DNA from: Chlamydiia bacterium
GTDB taxonomy: Bacteria > Chlamydiota > Chlamydiia > Chlamydiales > Simkaniaceae
NCBI GenBank assembly: GCA_022601645.1
Contig: JAJACH010000001.1
Location: forward strand, 1-64,000
Length of the DNA: 64,000 bases
Reading direction: 5' to 3'
Shown: positions 18,941 to 30,616 of the stretch, piece by piece
How the letters are laid out: every line of letters starts with the position of its first letter
How positions within the stretch are numbered: position 1 is the first letter of the stretch
Translations under genes and position numbers: made by a program
The notes under the pieces: model-generated
Told to the model about the DNA's origin: nothing
What the model saw: the letters and a program-made list of their open reading frames with translations, nothing else
Databases searched by the model: none

Positions 18941-19244
18941 ATGGACAGAATGTAGGGGAGACCCTACTATTCAATGGTTGAGTAAATCATGCTTAACTGA
19001 TTATCACTTCTCTTTAGTTGTCAAAATTGATAGCTGAATGTTATTTGGAAAGATTTTGATATAATGTATACCTGCAAATCTCTACTTGTAGAGGTTTGTA
19101 GTACCTGAGTTACATTTATTTGTAACTCAAAACGAAATAAGTCTTTTTATAGACTTATTGTGAGATTTCATCGATCTCAAGCAGCGCTTGATGAATATGA
19201 ATTAATTCTCGTACTTGTATGAGAAATTAGGCGAAAAAAAATCG
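18941..19244 (+). other. 16S-23S spacer with five successive hairpins and no tRNA
   Basis: This 304-base spacer holds no tRNA. It contains a chain of short stems: GTAGGG/CCCTAC (18952-18967, GAGA loop), a 10-bp stem at 19075-19098, TGAGTTACA/TGTAACTCA (19106-19129), AATAAGTCT/AGACTTATT (19136-19159) and TGAGAT/ATCTCA (19161-19179). None is followed by a terminator-like T-run, so they are more likely processing or antitermination structures than terminators. Confidence 0.6.
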
Positions 19245-22195
<2,951 letters not shown>

Positions 22196-22337
22196 TATTT
22201 TTTCTCCGAACTGTTAATGATTCATTCATTAATAATTCAGAGAATTCTCGCCTAAGTTTCAGTTCATCAAGAGCTGCTTAGGATTGATGATATCGAAAAT
22301 ACGTATACATTAATTACACTCAAAATCGATCCAAATT

Positions 22338-22454
22338 TTTTTGGTGACCTTGGAGAAGATGTAACACCTGATACCATTCCGAACTCAGAAGTTAAGCTCT
22401 TCATCGCCGATGGTACTGTACACAAGAGTACGGGAGAGTAGGACGTCGCCAATT
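22338..22454 (+). rRNA. rrf: 5S ribosomal RNA
   Basis: About 117 bases ending the rRNA operon. The 5' TTTGGTGACC and 3' GGACGTCGCCAA form the terminal stem. The conserved core ACCATTCCGAACTCAGAAGT-type loop and the GAGTACGGGAGAGTAGGAC segment are present. A strong intrinsic terminator follows seven bases later. Confidence 0.93.
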
Positions 22455-22461
22455 TTCCTTC

Positions 22462-22495
22462 GGGCTAACACTTCGGTGTTAGCCCCTTTTTTTTT
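22462..22495 (+). terminator. Intrinsic terminator of the rRNA operon
   Basis: GGGCTAACAC, a TTCG tetraloop and GTGTTAGCCC, a perfect 10-bp stem, followed by a run of about nine T. It directly follows 5S rRNA. Confidence 0.93.
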
Positions 22496-22497
22496 AT

Positions 22498-22526
22498 TTG
22501 ATCTTTACACTTTTGAAGCGCATAAT
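22498..22526 (+). promoter_or_regulatory. Predicted promoter of the class IV aminotransferase gene
   Basis: TTGATC (22498-22503), a 17-base spacer and CATAAT (22521-22526). The ATG at 22533 follows after exactly six bases and there is no Shine-Dalgarno, suggesting a leaderless mRNA. Confidence 0.4.
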
Positions 22527-22532
22527 ATGTGA

Positions 22533-23372
22533 ATGTTGTGGATGATTGATAACCAGATTGTGCCAGAAGAAGAGGCGCGCATTTCCCCTAATGACTTGGG
22601 AATGTTACGAGGGTTGTCAGCTTTCGAATACATGCGTTCTTATAACCGCTCTGTTTTTCACTTACATACTCACATCGATAGGCTGATCAATACTTGTAGG
22701 TCAATTGACATTAAGCTCCCTTTTTCTAAAGAGGAGTTGGTGGAAATGGTTCATCGCTTAAATAATGCGTTTGATTCTGATGATTGTGGAATCAAGTTCA
22801 TTATCACCGGAGGCCCTTCTAAGAACCAGTTTTCTTATGAAGGAAAACCTCGCGTTTTACTAACGATTAATCGCTGCCCTGTTTATCCAGCAAAGATTTA
22901 TCAAAGCGGTGCTATTGCTGAGTCGGTTGTTTATGAACGCTATTTACCAACGGCTAAAACATGTGATTACATGTTAGGCGTACTCGAAATGGGACGCAGG
23001 CAGGTTGATGAGGTTCTATATATAACACCTAGTGGCTCCATTTTAGAAGGCTCTCGATCAAACTTTTTTGCGGTAAAAGCTGGCACGCTTTTCACTTCAG
23101 AGACGGGTGTCTTAGGCGGCGTAACAAGAAAATTTGTGCTAGAGCTTGCACATGAGCTTGACATTCCTGTTAAGTTCGAAGCTCCTTGTGTTGAAAACGA
23201 CTTTGATGAAGCTTTCATCACATCTACGATAAAAGAAATCATGCCAATTGTAAAAATAGATAATAAACCGGTTGGTAATGGTCTCGTTGGCGGTCTGACG
23301 AAGAGGTTACGGCAACTTTTTTTAAAGAAAGTTGAAGCTCTAAAATCGACCCCAGAAGCTATTCTGAGCTAG
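22533..23372 (+). CDS. Class IV (branched-chain / D-amino acid / ADC-lyase family) aminotransferase
   Basis: A 279-aa PLP enzyme of fold type IV. Lys142 (PTAKTCDYM) is the expected Schiff-base lysine. LEGSRSNFF (171-179) contains the PLP-binding glutamate, and GVTRKFVLELA and FITSTIKEIMPIVKID are family signatures. The family includes branched-chain aminotransferase (IlvE), D-alanine aminotransferase and aminodeoxychorismate lyase (PabC). The sequence does not decide among them, and no biosynthetic neighbours help. The start at 22533 is favoured by the promoter spacing; Met4 (22542) is possible. Confidence 0.88.
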   Translation: MLWMIDNQIVPEEEARISPNDLGMLRGLSAFEYMRSYNRSVFHLHTHIDRLINTCRSIDIKLPFSKEELVEMVHRLNNAFDSDDCGIKFIITGGPSKNQFSYEGKPRVLLTINRCPVYPAKIYQSGAIAESVVYERYLPTAKTCDYMLGVLEMGRRQVDEVLYITPSGSILEGSRSNFFAVKAGTLFTSETGVLGGVTRKFVLELAHELDIPVKFEAPCVENDFDEAFITSTIKEIMPIVKIDNKPVGNGLVGGLTKRLRQLFLKKVEALKSTPEAILS

Positions 23373-23494
23373 ATTTTAACACGATACGTTACTAATACCT
23401 TATAAAAATTGTAAAAATGCTCTTGCGTAATAACGTGTAAATTTTCTATTCAAAGTAAAATATAACGAATACAACTTTTAGGAGATCAAGCAAG

Positions 23495-23899
23495 ATGGCA
23501 CTTAAGGACACAATGCATAAGCTTTCTAAGTTACTACAGGAAGTTTCTGGAGACTTAGTTAAAGCTGAAAAAGGGAATAAAGCTGCATCACAGCGCGTTA
23601 GAACTGGCACGATTGCACTTGAAAAAGTCGCAAAAAAATACCGCAAAGAGTCTGTGAAAGCTCACAAAGGGAAAAGCCGCAAGTCAACAGCAAAGAAGAA
23701 AACGACAAAGAAAAAAGCTGCACCAAAAAGAAAGACTGCAACAAAAAGAAAAGCAGCACCAAAGAAAAAAGCAGCACCAAAAAGAAAGATTGCAACTAAA
23801 AGAAAAGCTGCACCAAAGAGAAAAACTGCAACCAAAAGAAAAGCAGCTCCAAAACGCAAAACAACTAAGAAAAAGACTGCTACACGCCGTCGTCGTTAA
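23495..23899 (+). CDS. hctA: Histone H1-like chromatin protein Hc1
   Basis: A 134-aa nucleoid-condensing protein. The conserved N-terminal domain (1-60; MALKDTMHKLSKLLQE, VKAEKGNKAASQRVRT, LEKVAKKYRKESVKA) matches chlamydial Hc1. The tail (from about residue 62) is Lys/Arg/Ala-rich with repeats of the type AAPKRKTATKRK, which bind DNA nonspecifically. In Chlamydia it compacts the chromosome late in development as reticulate bodies become elementary bodies. AGGAG lies 10 bases before the ATG. Its own terminator follows, and rlmD and yajC come next as in Chlamydia. Confidence 0.95.
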   Translation: MALKDTMHKLSKLLQEVSGDLVKAEKGNKAASQRVRTGTIALEKVAKKYRKESVKAHKGKSRKSTAKKKTTKKKAAPKRKTATKRKAAPKKKAAPKRKIATKRKAAPKRKTATKRKAAPKRKTTKKKTATRRRR

Positions 23900-23915
23900 G
23901 CTAATCTCTTATTCT

Positions 23916-23947
23916 AAGCCCGCTACCAATTAGCGGGCTTTTTTTTT
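23916..23947 (+). terminator. Intrinsic terminator after hctA
   Basis: AAGCCCGCT, loop ACCAATT, AGCGGGCTT, then eight further T. This 9-bp stem with U-tail ends the hctA transcript 24 bases before rlmD. Confidence 0.92.
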
Positions 23948-23970
23948 GCCTTTTTGCTATCATATTTTCC

Positions 23971-25248
23971 ATGGAAGTGAAGATTGATAGCTATTCTAAA
24001 CGAGGCCATGGCAAAGTCGCTGGTAAAAGAAAACTTGAAATACCCCGCTCAATCATTGGTGAAGACCTTGAAATCGATAAGCGAGGCAAACTCCTTCAGA
24101 TCCTAAGACCTTCACAAGATCGCGTTAAACCACGCTGTAAACACTACTTTGAATGTGGCGGCTGCGCCTTCCAACATCTAGACTACTCAGCTCAGTTAAA
24201 AGTGAAACAAGACAAGATTGATGCGCTATTTGGCTCAAGTGAACCCATTATTGGCTGCAAAAACCCTTGGCACTACCGCAATAAGATGGAGTTCTCGTTT
24301 TCTGAGAATAAAGCTGGGGAGAAGTTCCTTGGGCTATTCATCGCGCGTTCGCGTGGCTGGGTCTTAAACGTCAATGAATGTCATCTAACAAGTTCTTTTT
24401 TCACAGATAGTCTAGAAGCTGTTAGGAAGTGGTGGCATCAAACCGCTTTAAAAGCCTTTCATCCGCCATCGGGCACAGGCACCCTCCGTACACTCACCCT
24501 TCGTGAAGGAATCCGCACAGGCGAAAGAATGGCCATCCTCACGGTCAATTCAGATGAGGCACCATCCCACCCAGACCTAAACAGTTTCAAAGCGCTCTTT
24601 TCTGAAGGCACCGCGGTCTTCCTCCGCATTCACCAAGCGATTAAAGGCCAGCCCACCCAGTTCTTTGAGATGCAACTTGCAGGCCCGGCCTATATCCATG
24701 AAGAGCTTTACATCCAAGACAAACGCTACCGCTTTGCCATCAGTCCCGAAGCTTTCTTCCAGCCGAATAGCCTCCAAGCTGAAATCCTCTACACCAAAGC
24801 GCTTGAGATAGTCAATCCTCAAAAAGAATGGATTGTCTACGACCTCTACTGCGGCACCGCCACCCTCGGCATCCTTTTCGCTCCCCATGTCAATAAGGTG
24901 ACCTCGGTCGAACTGTCCAAATACGCCGTTTTCGATGCCAAGCAAAACTTAGAGCTCAACAAGACCAATAATGTTGAGGTACTTCAAGGCGATGTAGGGC
25001 AAGTCCTAGGTGACCTCAAAGGAGACCCCGACCTAGTGATCGTAGATCCACCACGCTCAGGTCTAGGGCCTTTGGCAATCGAGCACCTTAAAACCCTGAA
25101 ACCCCCTCGCATTCTCTACATCTCCTGCAACCCCAAAACGCAAAAAGAAGATATAGAAAATCTTGGCTATCAAGTCAAAACCGTTCAAAGTGTAGACCAG
25201 TTTCCCCACACGCCTCATATAGAGAATATTGCTTTACTTATCCCTTAA
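23971..25248 (+). CDS. rlmD: 23S rRNA (uracil-5-)-methyltransferase, RlmD/RumA family
   Basis: A SAM-dependent m5U methyltransferase, 425 aa. The iron-sulphur cysteines appear as CKHYFECGGC (Cys56, 62, 65), with a fourth candidate in NVNECH. The SAM-binding motif is YDLYCGTATLGILF, followed by VDPPRSGLG and the catalytic ISCNPKTQ with its nucleophilic cysteine. The rRNA position modified cannot be read from the sequence. The chlamydial orthologue also lies between hctA and yajC, so the assignment is supported by gene order. Confidence 0.92.
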   Translation: MEVKIDSYSKRGHGKVAGKRKLEIPRSIIGEDLEIDKRGKLLQILRPSQDRVKPRCKHYFECGGCAFQHLDYSAQLKVKQDKIDALFGSSEPIIGCKNPWHYRNKMEFSFSENKAGEKFLGLFIARSRGWVLNVNECHLTSSFFTDSLEAVRKWWHQTALKAFHPPSGTGTLRTLTLREGIRTGERMAILTVNSDEAPSHPDLNSFKALFSEGTAVFLRIHQAIKGQPTQFFEMQLAGPAYIHEELYIQDKRYRFAISPEAFFQPNSLQAEILYTKALEIVNPQKEWIVYDLYCGTATLGILFAPHVNKVTSVELSKYAVFDAKQNLELNKTNNVEVLQGDVGQVLGDLKGDPDLVIVDPPRSGLGPLAIEHLKTLKPPRILYISCNPKTQKEDIENLGYQVKTVQSVDQFPHTPHIENIALLIP

Positions 25249-25289
25249 TATCAGGCACAATTCGCCTATTATTCATAGGAGGATTATAA

Positions 25290-25619
25290 ATGTTTATCCC
25301 TAATTTATTAGCTGCCGCTACAGAAGGCCGCGAACAAAATCTTTGGCAAACACTCATTGTGATCGCCATCTTCTTTGTCTTTTTCTACTTCATCCTCTGG
25401 CGCCCAGAAAAAAAGCGCCGCAAGAAGCTTGAAAATGCCCGCTCATCCCTGAAAACAGGTGATCGCGTGACAGCAATGGGCATCATCGGTACTGTCGAGC
25501 AAATCAATGACGACTCGATTATTCTAAAAATGTTTGATGGGTCGAAGCTTGAGTTTGTGAAGGCTTCAGTTACAGAAGTTCATTCTACGGTTACTGTAGA
25601 AGAAACCCCAGCCACCTAA
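25290..25619 (+). CDS. yajC: Sec translocase accessory subunit YajC
   Basis: A 109-aa single-pass inner-membrane protein associated with SecDF. It shows one transmembrane helix (about 20-38, TLIVIAIFFVFFYFILW), the YajC signature RPEKKRRKKLENARSSLKTG, then GDRVTAMGIIGTVEQI and a small beta domain. A GGAGG site eight bases before the ATG supports the start. Adjacent to rlmD as in Chlamydia. Confidence 0.95.
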   Translation: MFIPNLLAAATEGREQNLWQTLIVIAIFFVFFYFILWRPEKKRRKKLENARSSLKTGDRVTAMGIIGTVEQINDDSIILKMFDGSKLEFVKASVTEVHSTVTVEETPAT

Positions 25620-25676
25620 GATATTAAGACAAGACTCTTTGGTGGGGGAATATCACCTTTTTGGTGTCTTTCAAAG

Positions 25677-25720
25677 AATCCGCCCTCCGATGTATTCTCG
25701 ATACTATTGAAGGGCGGATT
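25677..25720. other. Hairpin in the yajC to coiled-coil gene gap
   Basis: AATCCGCCCT (25677-25686) and AGGGCGGATT (25711-25720) form a perfect 10-bp stem around a 24-base loop, between the convergent ends of yajC and the 999-aa gene. There is no adjacent T-run, so it is at best an atypical bidirectional terminator. A second, weaker stem (CTCCTG ... CAGGAG) lies at 25781-25801. No gene is seen in 25620-25846. Confidence 0.4.
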
Positions 25721-25846
25721 AATTGAAATCCCCTCAAAAATCTGACATTCTTACGACGCTGTCTTTTGGCGATCTTTTCACTCCTGTCCTTTCGGCAGGA
25801 GCAAAAATCTCATCCAAAATACAGGCGCCGTAAATGATTCACATAT

Positions 25847-28846
25847 TTACCCGAATTCGAGTGAGCGTTGGCCTGTTGGACCTAAGAGCATGCGCAATAT
25901 AACAACTGCGCCAGCAGCTCCTACGAGATCACCTAGACGGCTTCTAGTAGATCGCCTTGTTTCAAGTGCTGCTACTCCTCTGGCTGCTGTTGGTTCTGTT
26001 CTCTCGGCTTCTTCCATCGCATCACGTAGTGGTTGCATAACGGCATTCCAGAAGTTGTTCTTTGGAGTTGGAGCTGCAGTCGATGTTAGCCACGATGGGG
26101 GTCGAAGACTTCTAAGGAATGTTGGCAATACTGTAGCTAAACCTGGGGGAAGTGAGCGTGGCAGCGTAGGTGAGGCTAATATGGCCTCCATTCCCGCGGT
26201 ACTAGTAGTAGTTGTTGCCTGTGCTAACATTTGGAACATTCCTGCGCGGCGTATGATGTTCAGGGCGATAGTGCTATCGAAAACACCTGCTGTCCCATCT
26301 GTATAGGTTGTTGCTAAAGCAATAAGGCCAAGTAACTCTTGTGGTACAGTTTGGAAATTATCAAGGTATGCTTGTTGCTCTGCTTCTAAGACTGCAAGGG
26401 CTTCGTTTAAGGCTTGTTTAACAGCTTCTGGTGAATGCGTTCCAGCAACGCCTGGGAGCTCAATCATCTCTGAACGTGCTGCAGGGCTAGTCGCCTGTCT
26501 TGGCCCAGCTAAGCTACGAACACCGGTTTTATACGCCTGTAAACGTTCCACGTTGCGGCTTAAACGGTCATTTGCAGCACTTAGGGCGACGATGTCTCGG
26601 AGTTGTTCGCGAATAGTCTCATTTGCTCTCGCGAATTGTTGCTGTACATCTGCAAGTTGGCGTGCTTGTGAGTCCATACTAAGTCTTAATGAAGTAATTT
26701 CTTCTTCTTGTATCTGGATGTTAGTGCGTAAGAGGCTGATCGTAGGATCTGGTTGTGAAGCCTCTTCTAATCTTCGTTCAAAATCAGCTGTTAAGCCCTC
26801 GATTGTTCTGTGTAGTTCAGCTTTGTGTCCCTCATGGATGTCTGTTTGTGCATCGTGTGCAATTTGTAGGGCTTCTAGTTCCGCTTCGAACTGTGTCTGT
26901 AAACTTTGAACACGTGTTGCTACTACAGCCTCAGCTGTGGCTAGCTCTTCTCTAGTTGATGTCAGGAGATTTCTTAGTGCAATAGCACTAAGTTCTGATT
27001 TTGCCAGTCTGCTAGCCATTGTTTGGATGGTGTGCTCATGCGTTCTAGCGGTTTGTTGGGCTTCACGTAGCTCGGCGGTGAGTGCTTTAAGCTCTTGTTG
27101 CTCTGACTTTGCTTCTGTTAATTTCCGCTCTAGGGCTTGGACATATTCATCGTTTCCTCGTCTCATGGTTGCAATTTGTGTTTGCAGGGTATGAGCTTCC
27201 GCATCTGCTCTTTCAAGTGCTGGTATTAAGGTTTGAAGCTCTGCTTCAAGTTTGGCAACTTTGCGCTCATGGATGCGTGTTTGCGCTTTGATTTGCTCAT
27301 CTGCTGCTTGTCTGCCAATCGTGTGCTCGCTTCGTAACGCGCGCATTGCTTGTCCACTTGCTGTGGCAGCCTCTCGCGTTTCTGTTAGTAGAGCAAGAGC
27401 TTCGCTTAGCTCAGCTTTGACTGTGGAAATTTTCCCTGCGTATTCGGTAGCTGTCGCTCTGACTTGTTCGACGGCAAGTTCTGCTTTTCGTGTTTGGACT
27501 TCAGCAGTGGTTCGCGCTGCGGCTAGGTCTTCAGTGAGTCTGATAACTGTTGATTCTTGTTCTTCAAGTTGGGCTCTAAGATCTGTATTTGTGGTTGTTA
27601 ATCTTTCAACTTGGCGCTCACTTAGAGCTAGTCGACGCGTTGCTAGTTCAGCTCTGGTTCTTGCATCAAGAGCACGTGCTTGAAGGGCATCATGATCTTT
27701 TCTAAGTGAAGCGAGTTCAAACCGAGAAGGTCCGAGTTCCCCTCGAAGTGTGTCAGCAGTGCGGTGACTTGTTGCGAGGTCACCTTCTTTGCTTTTTAGC
27801 TGAGCTTGTAATCTGCGCTCTTCAGCTCGACTTGTGCGAAGTGCTCTGTGTGTCTTGGAGAATGCATCAGCAAGTGCTTCATTTCTACGTTCACTTGCGT
27901 GGAACGCTTCCCCTTGGGTGCCCATAGCGGAGTGGAGGTCGGCGATTTCTATCGCGTCTGCGGCTCGTTGGACTCTAAGTGAAGAGATGTCTACTCTCGC
28001 TCCTGCAAGGTCGGCTTCTAAGGCGTGTATACGCTCGACTTGAGCGCTTAGTTCTGCGTGTCCTTCTTGAAGCGCTGCTTCGTCCAACTGGTGTCTACGT
28101 TCTAAGGTCGCGAGTTGTCCGGTTAGGTGATTGACCTTTCTTTGAAGCTCTGGAACTTGTTGAGCTTCTGGTTCAAGTTGGGCGATTCTATGAGTGAGAG
28201 CATCAAGAGTGGTTTGAGTTGCCTTGATTGCGGCTGTTGATTCTTGCAGTTGGAGATCGCGCTCTTGCACCTGGCTTTCTAAAGTGCGACGGTTTGTGAC
28301 TTCTTCACTATGTGCTGCCATAAGTTTTGCAACTTGCTCTTTCAACGAATCACAGGTTCTCTTTGCTGTGCCAAGTGTTGTGACATGGGTTGCAATGGTG
28401 TCTCTTAGGCCAGCTGTTTCGCGGCCATGTGTTGCTTTAAAAGTGAGGTGAGCGTGCTGCTCGGCTTCAAGTGCTCTTTCGAGTGTACGGATGCGAGCGG
28501 CGGCGGGGTCTTGTGTCGAGCCCGTTGCGGCTTCTTTCGTTAACCCAAAGACGGTGCAGACTGTACTCATGAGGGTGTAGAATTCAGAGGTTTCGCCAAG
28601 CGCAGATTTTACGGAGTGGGTTGTGCCATCCATGGTAATGCGAATATCGCCGCGCCTTAAAGAAACGTGGTAGGGGGCTGTTGGATCGATGCCCATTTCG
28701 CTTAGGGCTTTTTCAAATCCAGGGAGTCTAAGTAAGTCTCTATGGTGGGGATTTTGTTTGGGAAGTGTGCCCATGTCATGAGCTTGTCCTGCGGTATTTG
28801 TATACCAAATATTCTTTACGGTGTCTGGGCCCATTGGTGCTGCCAT
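25847..28846 (-). CDS. Long coiled-coil protein with C-terminal hydrophobic segment (999 aa)
   Basis: Unrecognised 999-aa protein. Residues ~1-110 form a globular N-terminus (GDIRITMDGTTHSVKSAL). Residues ~115-790 are almost continuous heptad-rich coiled coil, high in Ala, Glu, Gln, Thr and Arg. Then come a mixed region (AVLEAEQQAYLDNFQT) and a terminal hydrophobic stretch (LVGAAGAVVILRMLLG). A single long coiled coil with a C-terminal membrane-like tail suggests a tether or secreted structural protein; this is inference. The AAGAGAGG leader eight bases before the ATG is shared with other accessory genes. Confidence 0.8.
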   Translation of the reverse strand: MAAPMGPDTVKNIWYTNTAGQAHDMGTLPKQNPHHRDLLRLPGFEKALSEMGIDPTAPYHVSLRRGDIRITMDGTTHSVKSALGETSEFYTLMSTVCTVFGLTKEAATGSTQDPAAARIRTLERALEAEQHAHLTFKATHGRETAGLRDTIATHVTTLGTAKRTCDSLKEQVAKLMAAHSEEVTNRRTLESQVQERDLQLQESTAAIKATQTTLDALTHRIAQLEPEAQQVPELQRKVNHLTGQLATLERRHQLDEAALQEGHAELSAQVERIHALEADLAGARVDISSLRVQRAADAIEIADLHSAMGTQGEAFHASERRNEALADAFSKTHRALRTSRAEERRLQAQLKSKEGDLATSHRTADTLRGELGPSRFELASLRKDHDALQARALDARTRAELATRRLALSERQVERLTTTNTDLRAQLEEQESTVIRLTEDLAAARTTAEVQTRKAELAVEQVRATATEYAGKISTVKAELSEALALLTETREAATASGQAMRALRSEHTIGRQAADEQIKAQTRIHERKVAKLEAELQTLIPALERADAEAHTLQTQIATMRRGNDEYVQALERKLTEAKSEQQELKALTAELREAQQTARTHEHTIQTMASRLAKSELSAIALRNLLTSTREELATAEAVVATRVQSLQTQFEAELEALQIAHDAQTDIHEGHKAELHRTIEGLTADFERRLEEASQPDPTISLLRTNIQIQEEEITSLRLSMDSQARQLADVQQQFARANETIREQLRDIVALSAANDRLSRNVERLQAYKTGVRSLAGPRQATSPAARSEMIELPGVAGTHSPEAVKQALNEALAVLEAEQQAYLDNFQTVPQELLGLIALATTYTDGTAGVFDSTIALNIIRRAGMFQMLAQATTTTSTAGMEAILASPTLPRSLPPGLATVLPTFLRSLRPPSWLTSTAAPTPKNNFWNAVMQPLRDAMEEAERTEPTAARGVAALETRRSTRSRLGDLVGAAGAVVILRMLLGPTGQRSLEFG

Positions 28847-28962
28847 CTCTAATACCTCTCTTGTTTGTTAATACAATATAATAACAAGAATTAAGATTAA
28901 CCACTATGGAATAATCCTTTGAATTACAGAGGGTTGTAAAACTTATTTTCAAAAGAGGGGAG

Positions 28963-29823
28963 ATGAGGTATAAGGGAGGCATGGAGCAGGGGAATATCTT
29001 AGAACATTTTTTAACAACGCGTTTTATTGCAACGCTCGTGCTTGCTGTTATCTTGTTGACTGCCAGGTACTTCGTTGCAAGGTATATTCGTCGGGCGGAG
29101 CACGATTGGACGGCGCAGCAGCGTCTTAGGTGGATTGGAGCGACCAGGACTTGGGCGTTTGTGATTTTGCTTCTAGTTGTCGTCTATATTTGGGGTGAGA
29201 CGATTCAAGGATTTGCTGTATCGATTTTTGCGATTGCTTTTGCGATGGTGTTCTCGGTCAAAGGGCTATGTGAGTGTGCGAATGGGGCGTTTGTCCGGTT
29301 TCGCGGTCATCATTTTGACATTGGCGATCGGATTGAAATGGCAGGGTATCGAGGCGATGTGATTGATACGACCCTTATGACGACGACGATCCAGGAAGTG
29401 GGCAGTGGCGCGGCCAATCATCAGTTCACTGGGCGGCGTGTGACGATCCCAAACAAGCTTTTTGTTAAAGAATGTGTTGTTAATGAATCTTTTTTAGAAA
29501 ATTATTATATGAACAACATTGCGGTGCCGATCAAGCCTGAGGAGGATTGGAAGCGGGCGAAGAAGGTGTTGTTACAAATCGCACAGGAAGAGTGTGCTCC
29601 GTATTTGGAGCAGGCTCGGCAGAGGATTCAGAAGATTGAGCGGACGCGTTCGCTTGAGTTGCCATCGGTGGAGCCGCGGGTGACGGTGTCGATTCCATCG
29701 CCAGATCAACTGCATCTCCATCTTCGGATTCCATCGCCAGTCCATTTGAAGGGTCGCTTAGAGCAGGTAGTTCTAACCCGTTTTCTCGAACAGTTTTACC
29801 ATCAAGCAGAAACGAATCAATAA
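28963..29823 (+). CDS. Small MscS-family mechanosensitive channel
   Basis: A 286-aa MscS-type channel. Three transmembrane helices (about 18-36, 62-80, 83-105) precede the cytoplasmic beta domain with FRGHHFDIGDRIEM, YRGDVIDTTLM, GRRVTIPNKLF and an alpha/beta C-terminus. It probably releases solutes on hypo-osmotic shock. Two starts are possible, ATG 28963 and ATG 28981. Its last 293 bases overlap the 3' end of the convergent phosphoesterase gene in antisense; the MscS frame is the one that carries family-like sequence there. Confidence 0.87.
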   Translation: MRYKGGMEQGNILEHFLTTRFIATLVLAVILLTARYFVARYIRRAEHDWTAQQRLRWIGATRTWAFVILLLVVVYIWGETIQGFAVSIFAIAFAMVFSVKGLCECANGAFVRFRGHHFDIGDRIEMAGYRGDVIDTTLMTTTIQEVGSGAANHQFTGRRVTIPNKLFVKECVVNESFLENYYMNNIAVPIKPEEDWKRAKKVLLQIAQEECAPYLEQARQRIQKIERTRSLELPSVEPRVTVSIPSPDQLHLHLRIPSPVHLKGRLEQVVLTRFLEQFYHQAETNQ

Positions 29824-30616
29824 CTTCGCAATCTAGAGTAAGTGATTCGATAAAGAGTTTATCATCTCTAAGTTCCACAGTGTAGAAGTGGTTGAGGGGG
29901 AGTGCTTTTCTAACGTAGCGTCGCTTTTTTGGCGTGCGTGGTTTAACAGAAAGGCAGCCATCACCTAGGTAGAGAACGCCGTTAACGGGTCCTGCGACTT
30001 TATAGCAGTGGTTATCGTTTTCAAACGCAACCTGGACGCCGTATTTTTCAAAAAGAGCGCAGAAGAGACGGCGGATTTCGGGGGCGCCTCGACCAGAGTA
30101 GGGGTAGTAAGCGGGGTAGCCAGCCCTGTGGTAAATGGCAATCTTGTATTTGGTCTTAATCTTGGGGAGGGTGCGTTTAAGCCAGGCTGATTGATCTCCT
30201 GCAATTGGCGCGCCATGACCGGTGTCGAGGAAAATAAGGGTGAGTAACTCGGAGACCTGTACGGTGTAGTAAGTGCTTTTGAGCTCTGGAAAGAATTTGA
30301 AGATGAGTTGATTGCGATTGAGGCCTTTGATGTCGTGATTGCCAACAGCTATGTAAAGGGGAATGTGGTTGGGATAGTATTTGAAAAATGTTTCCCAACG
30401 CTTTTCTTTATAAAACCAGTGGTAGGGATTTTTGCGCCCGTCAGTGTAGGCGATGTCGCCGCCGAGGGCGACAAAGTGGGGGTGCACTTTTTCAATCGCA
30501 TGCATCGCCTTTTGAAATCGTTTTAGCGAGTGGTGATACGCATCACCACCCACAACAAACTTCACATGGGCGCTTAAGCTCGAACACACGAGCAAAAGCA
30601 GACTAAGTTGTCGCAT
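29531..30616 (-). CDS. Exported calcineurin-like metallophosphoesterase with overprinted tail
   Basis: A 361-aa protein with a signal peptide (MRQLSLLLLVCSSLSA) and the metallophosphoesterase metal-site motifs: GGDAYHH (23-29), GGDIAYTDG (52-60), GNHD (92-95), YHRAGYP (162-168) and ENDNHCY (199-205). It resembles purple-acid-phosphatase-like secreted phosphoesterases; the substrate is unknown. The fold should end near residue 270. The remaining ~97 residues are low complexity (Pro, Ala, Ser, Thr, Glu) and lie antisense to the MscS gene. Its start overlaps the end of htpG by 14 bases, so the two are probably co-transcribed. Confidence 0.88.
   Translation of the reverse strand: MRQLSLLLLVCSSLSAHVKFVVGGDAYHHSLKRFQKAMHAIEKVHPHFVALGGDIAYTDGRKNPYHWFYKEKRWETFFKYYPNHIPLYIAVGNHDIKGLNRNQLIFKFFPELKSTYYTVQVSELLTLIFLDTGHGAPIAGDQSAWLKRTLPKIKTKYKIAIYHRAGYPAYYPYSGRGAPEIRRLFCALFEKYGVQVAFENDNHCYKVAGPVNGVLYLGDGCLSVKPRTPKKRRYVRKALPLNHFYTVELRDDKLFIESLTLDCEVIDSFLLDGKTVRENGLELPALSDPSNGLAMESEDGDAVDLAMESTPSPAAPPMATQANASAQSSESSAEPAPNTEHTLPVRFVTTPSSPASNPPQA

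Noticed and set aside
18941-19244. A spacer tRNA between 16S and 23S
   Set aside because: No T-loop (GTTCRA) or acceptor-stem pairing could be found; only unrelated hairpins are present.
23660-23890. Short repeats in the hctA tail as a CRISPR-like array
   Set aside because: The repeats are in-frame codons for the Lys/Arg/Ala-rich histone tail, without unique spacers or regular length.
25781-25801. CTCCTG...CAGGAG hairpin as a terminator
   Set aside because: The stem is only six pairs and neither strand has a T-run after it.
27252-27683. Plus-strand open frames within the 999-aa coiled-coil gene
   Set aside because: The repetitive Ala/Glu/Arg codons of the coiled coil leave the opposite strand without stops; the frames are Ser/Val/Ala low-complexity and have no start signals.
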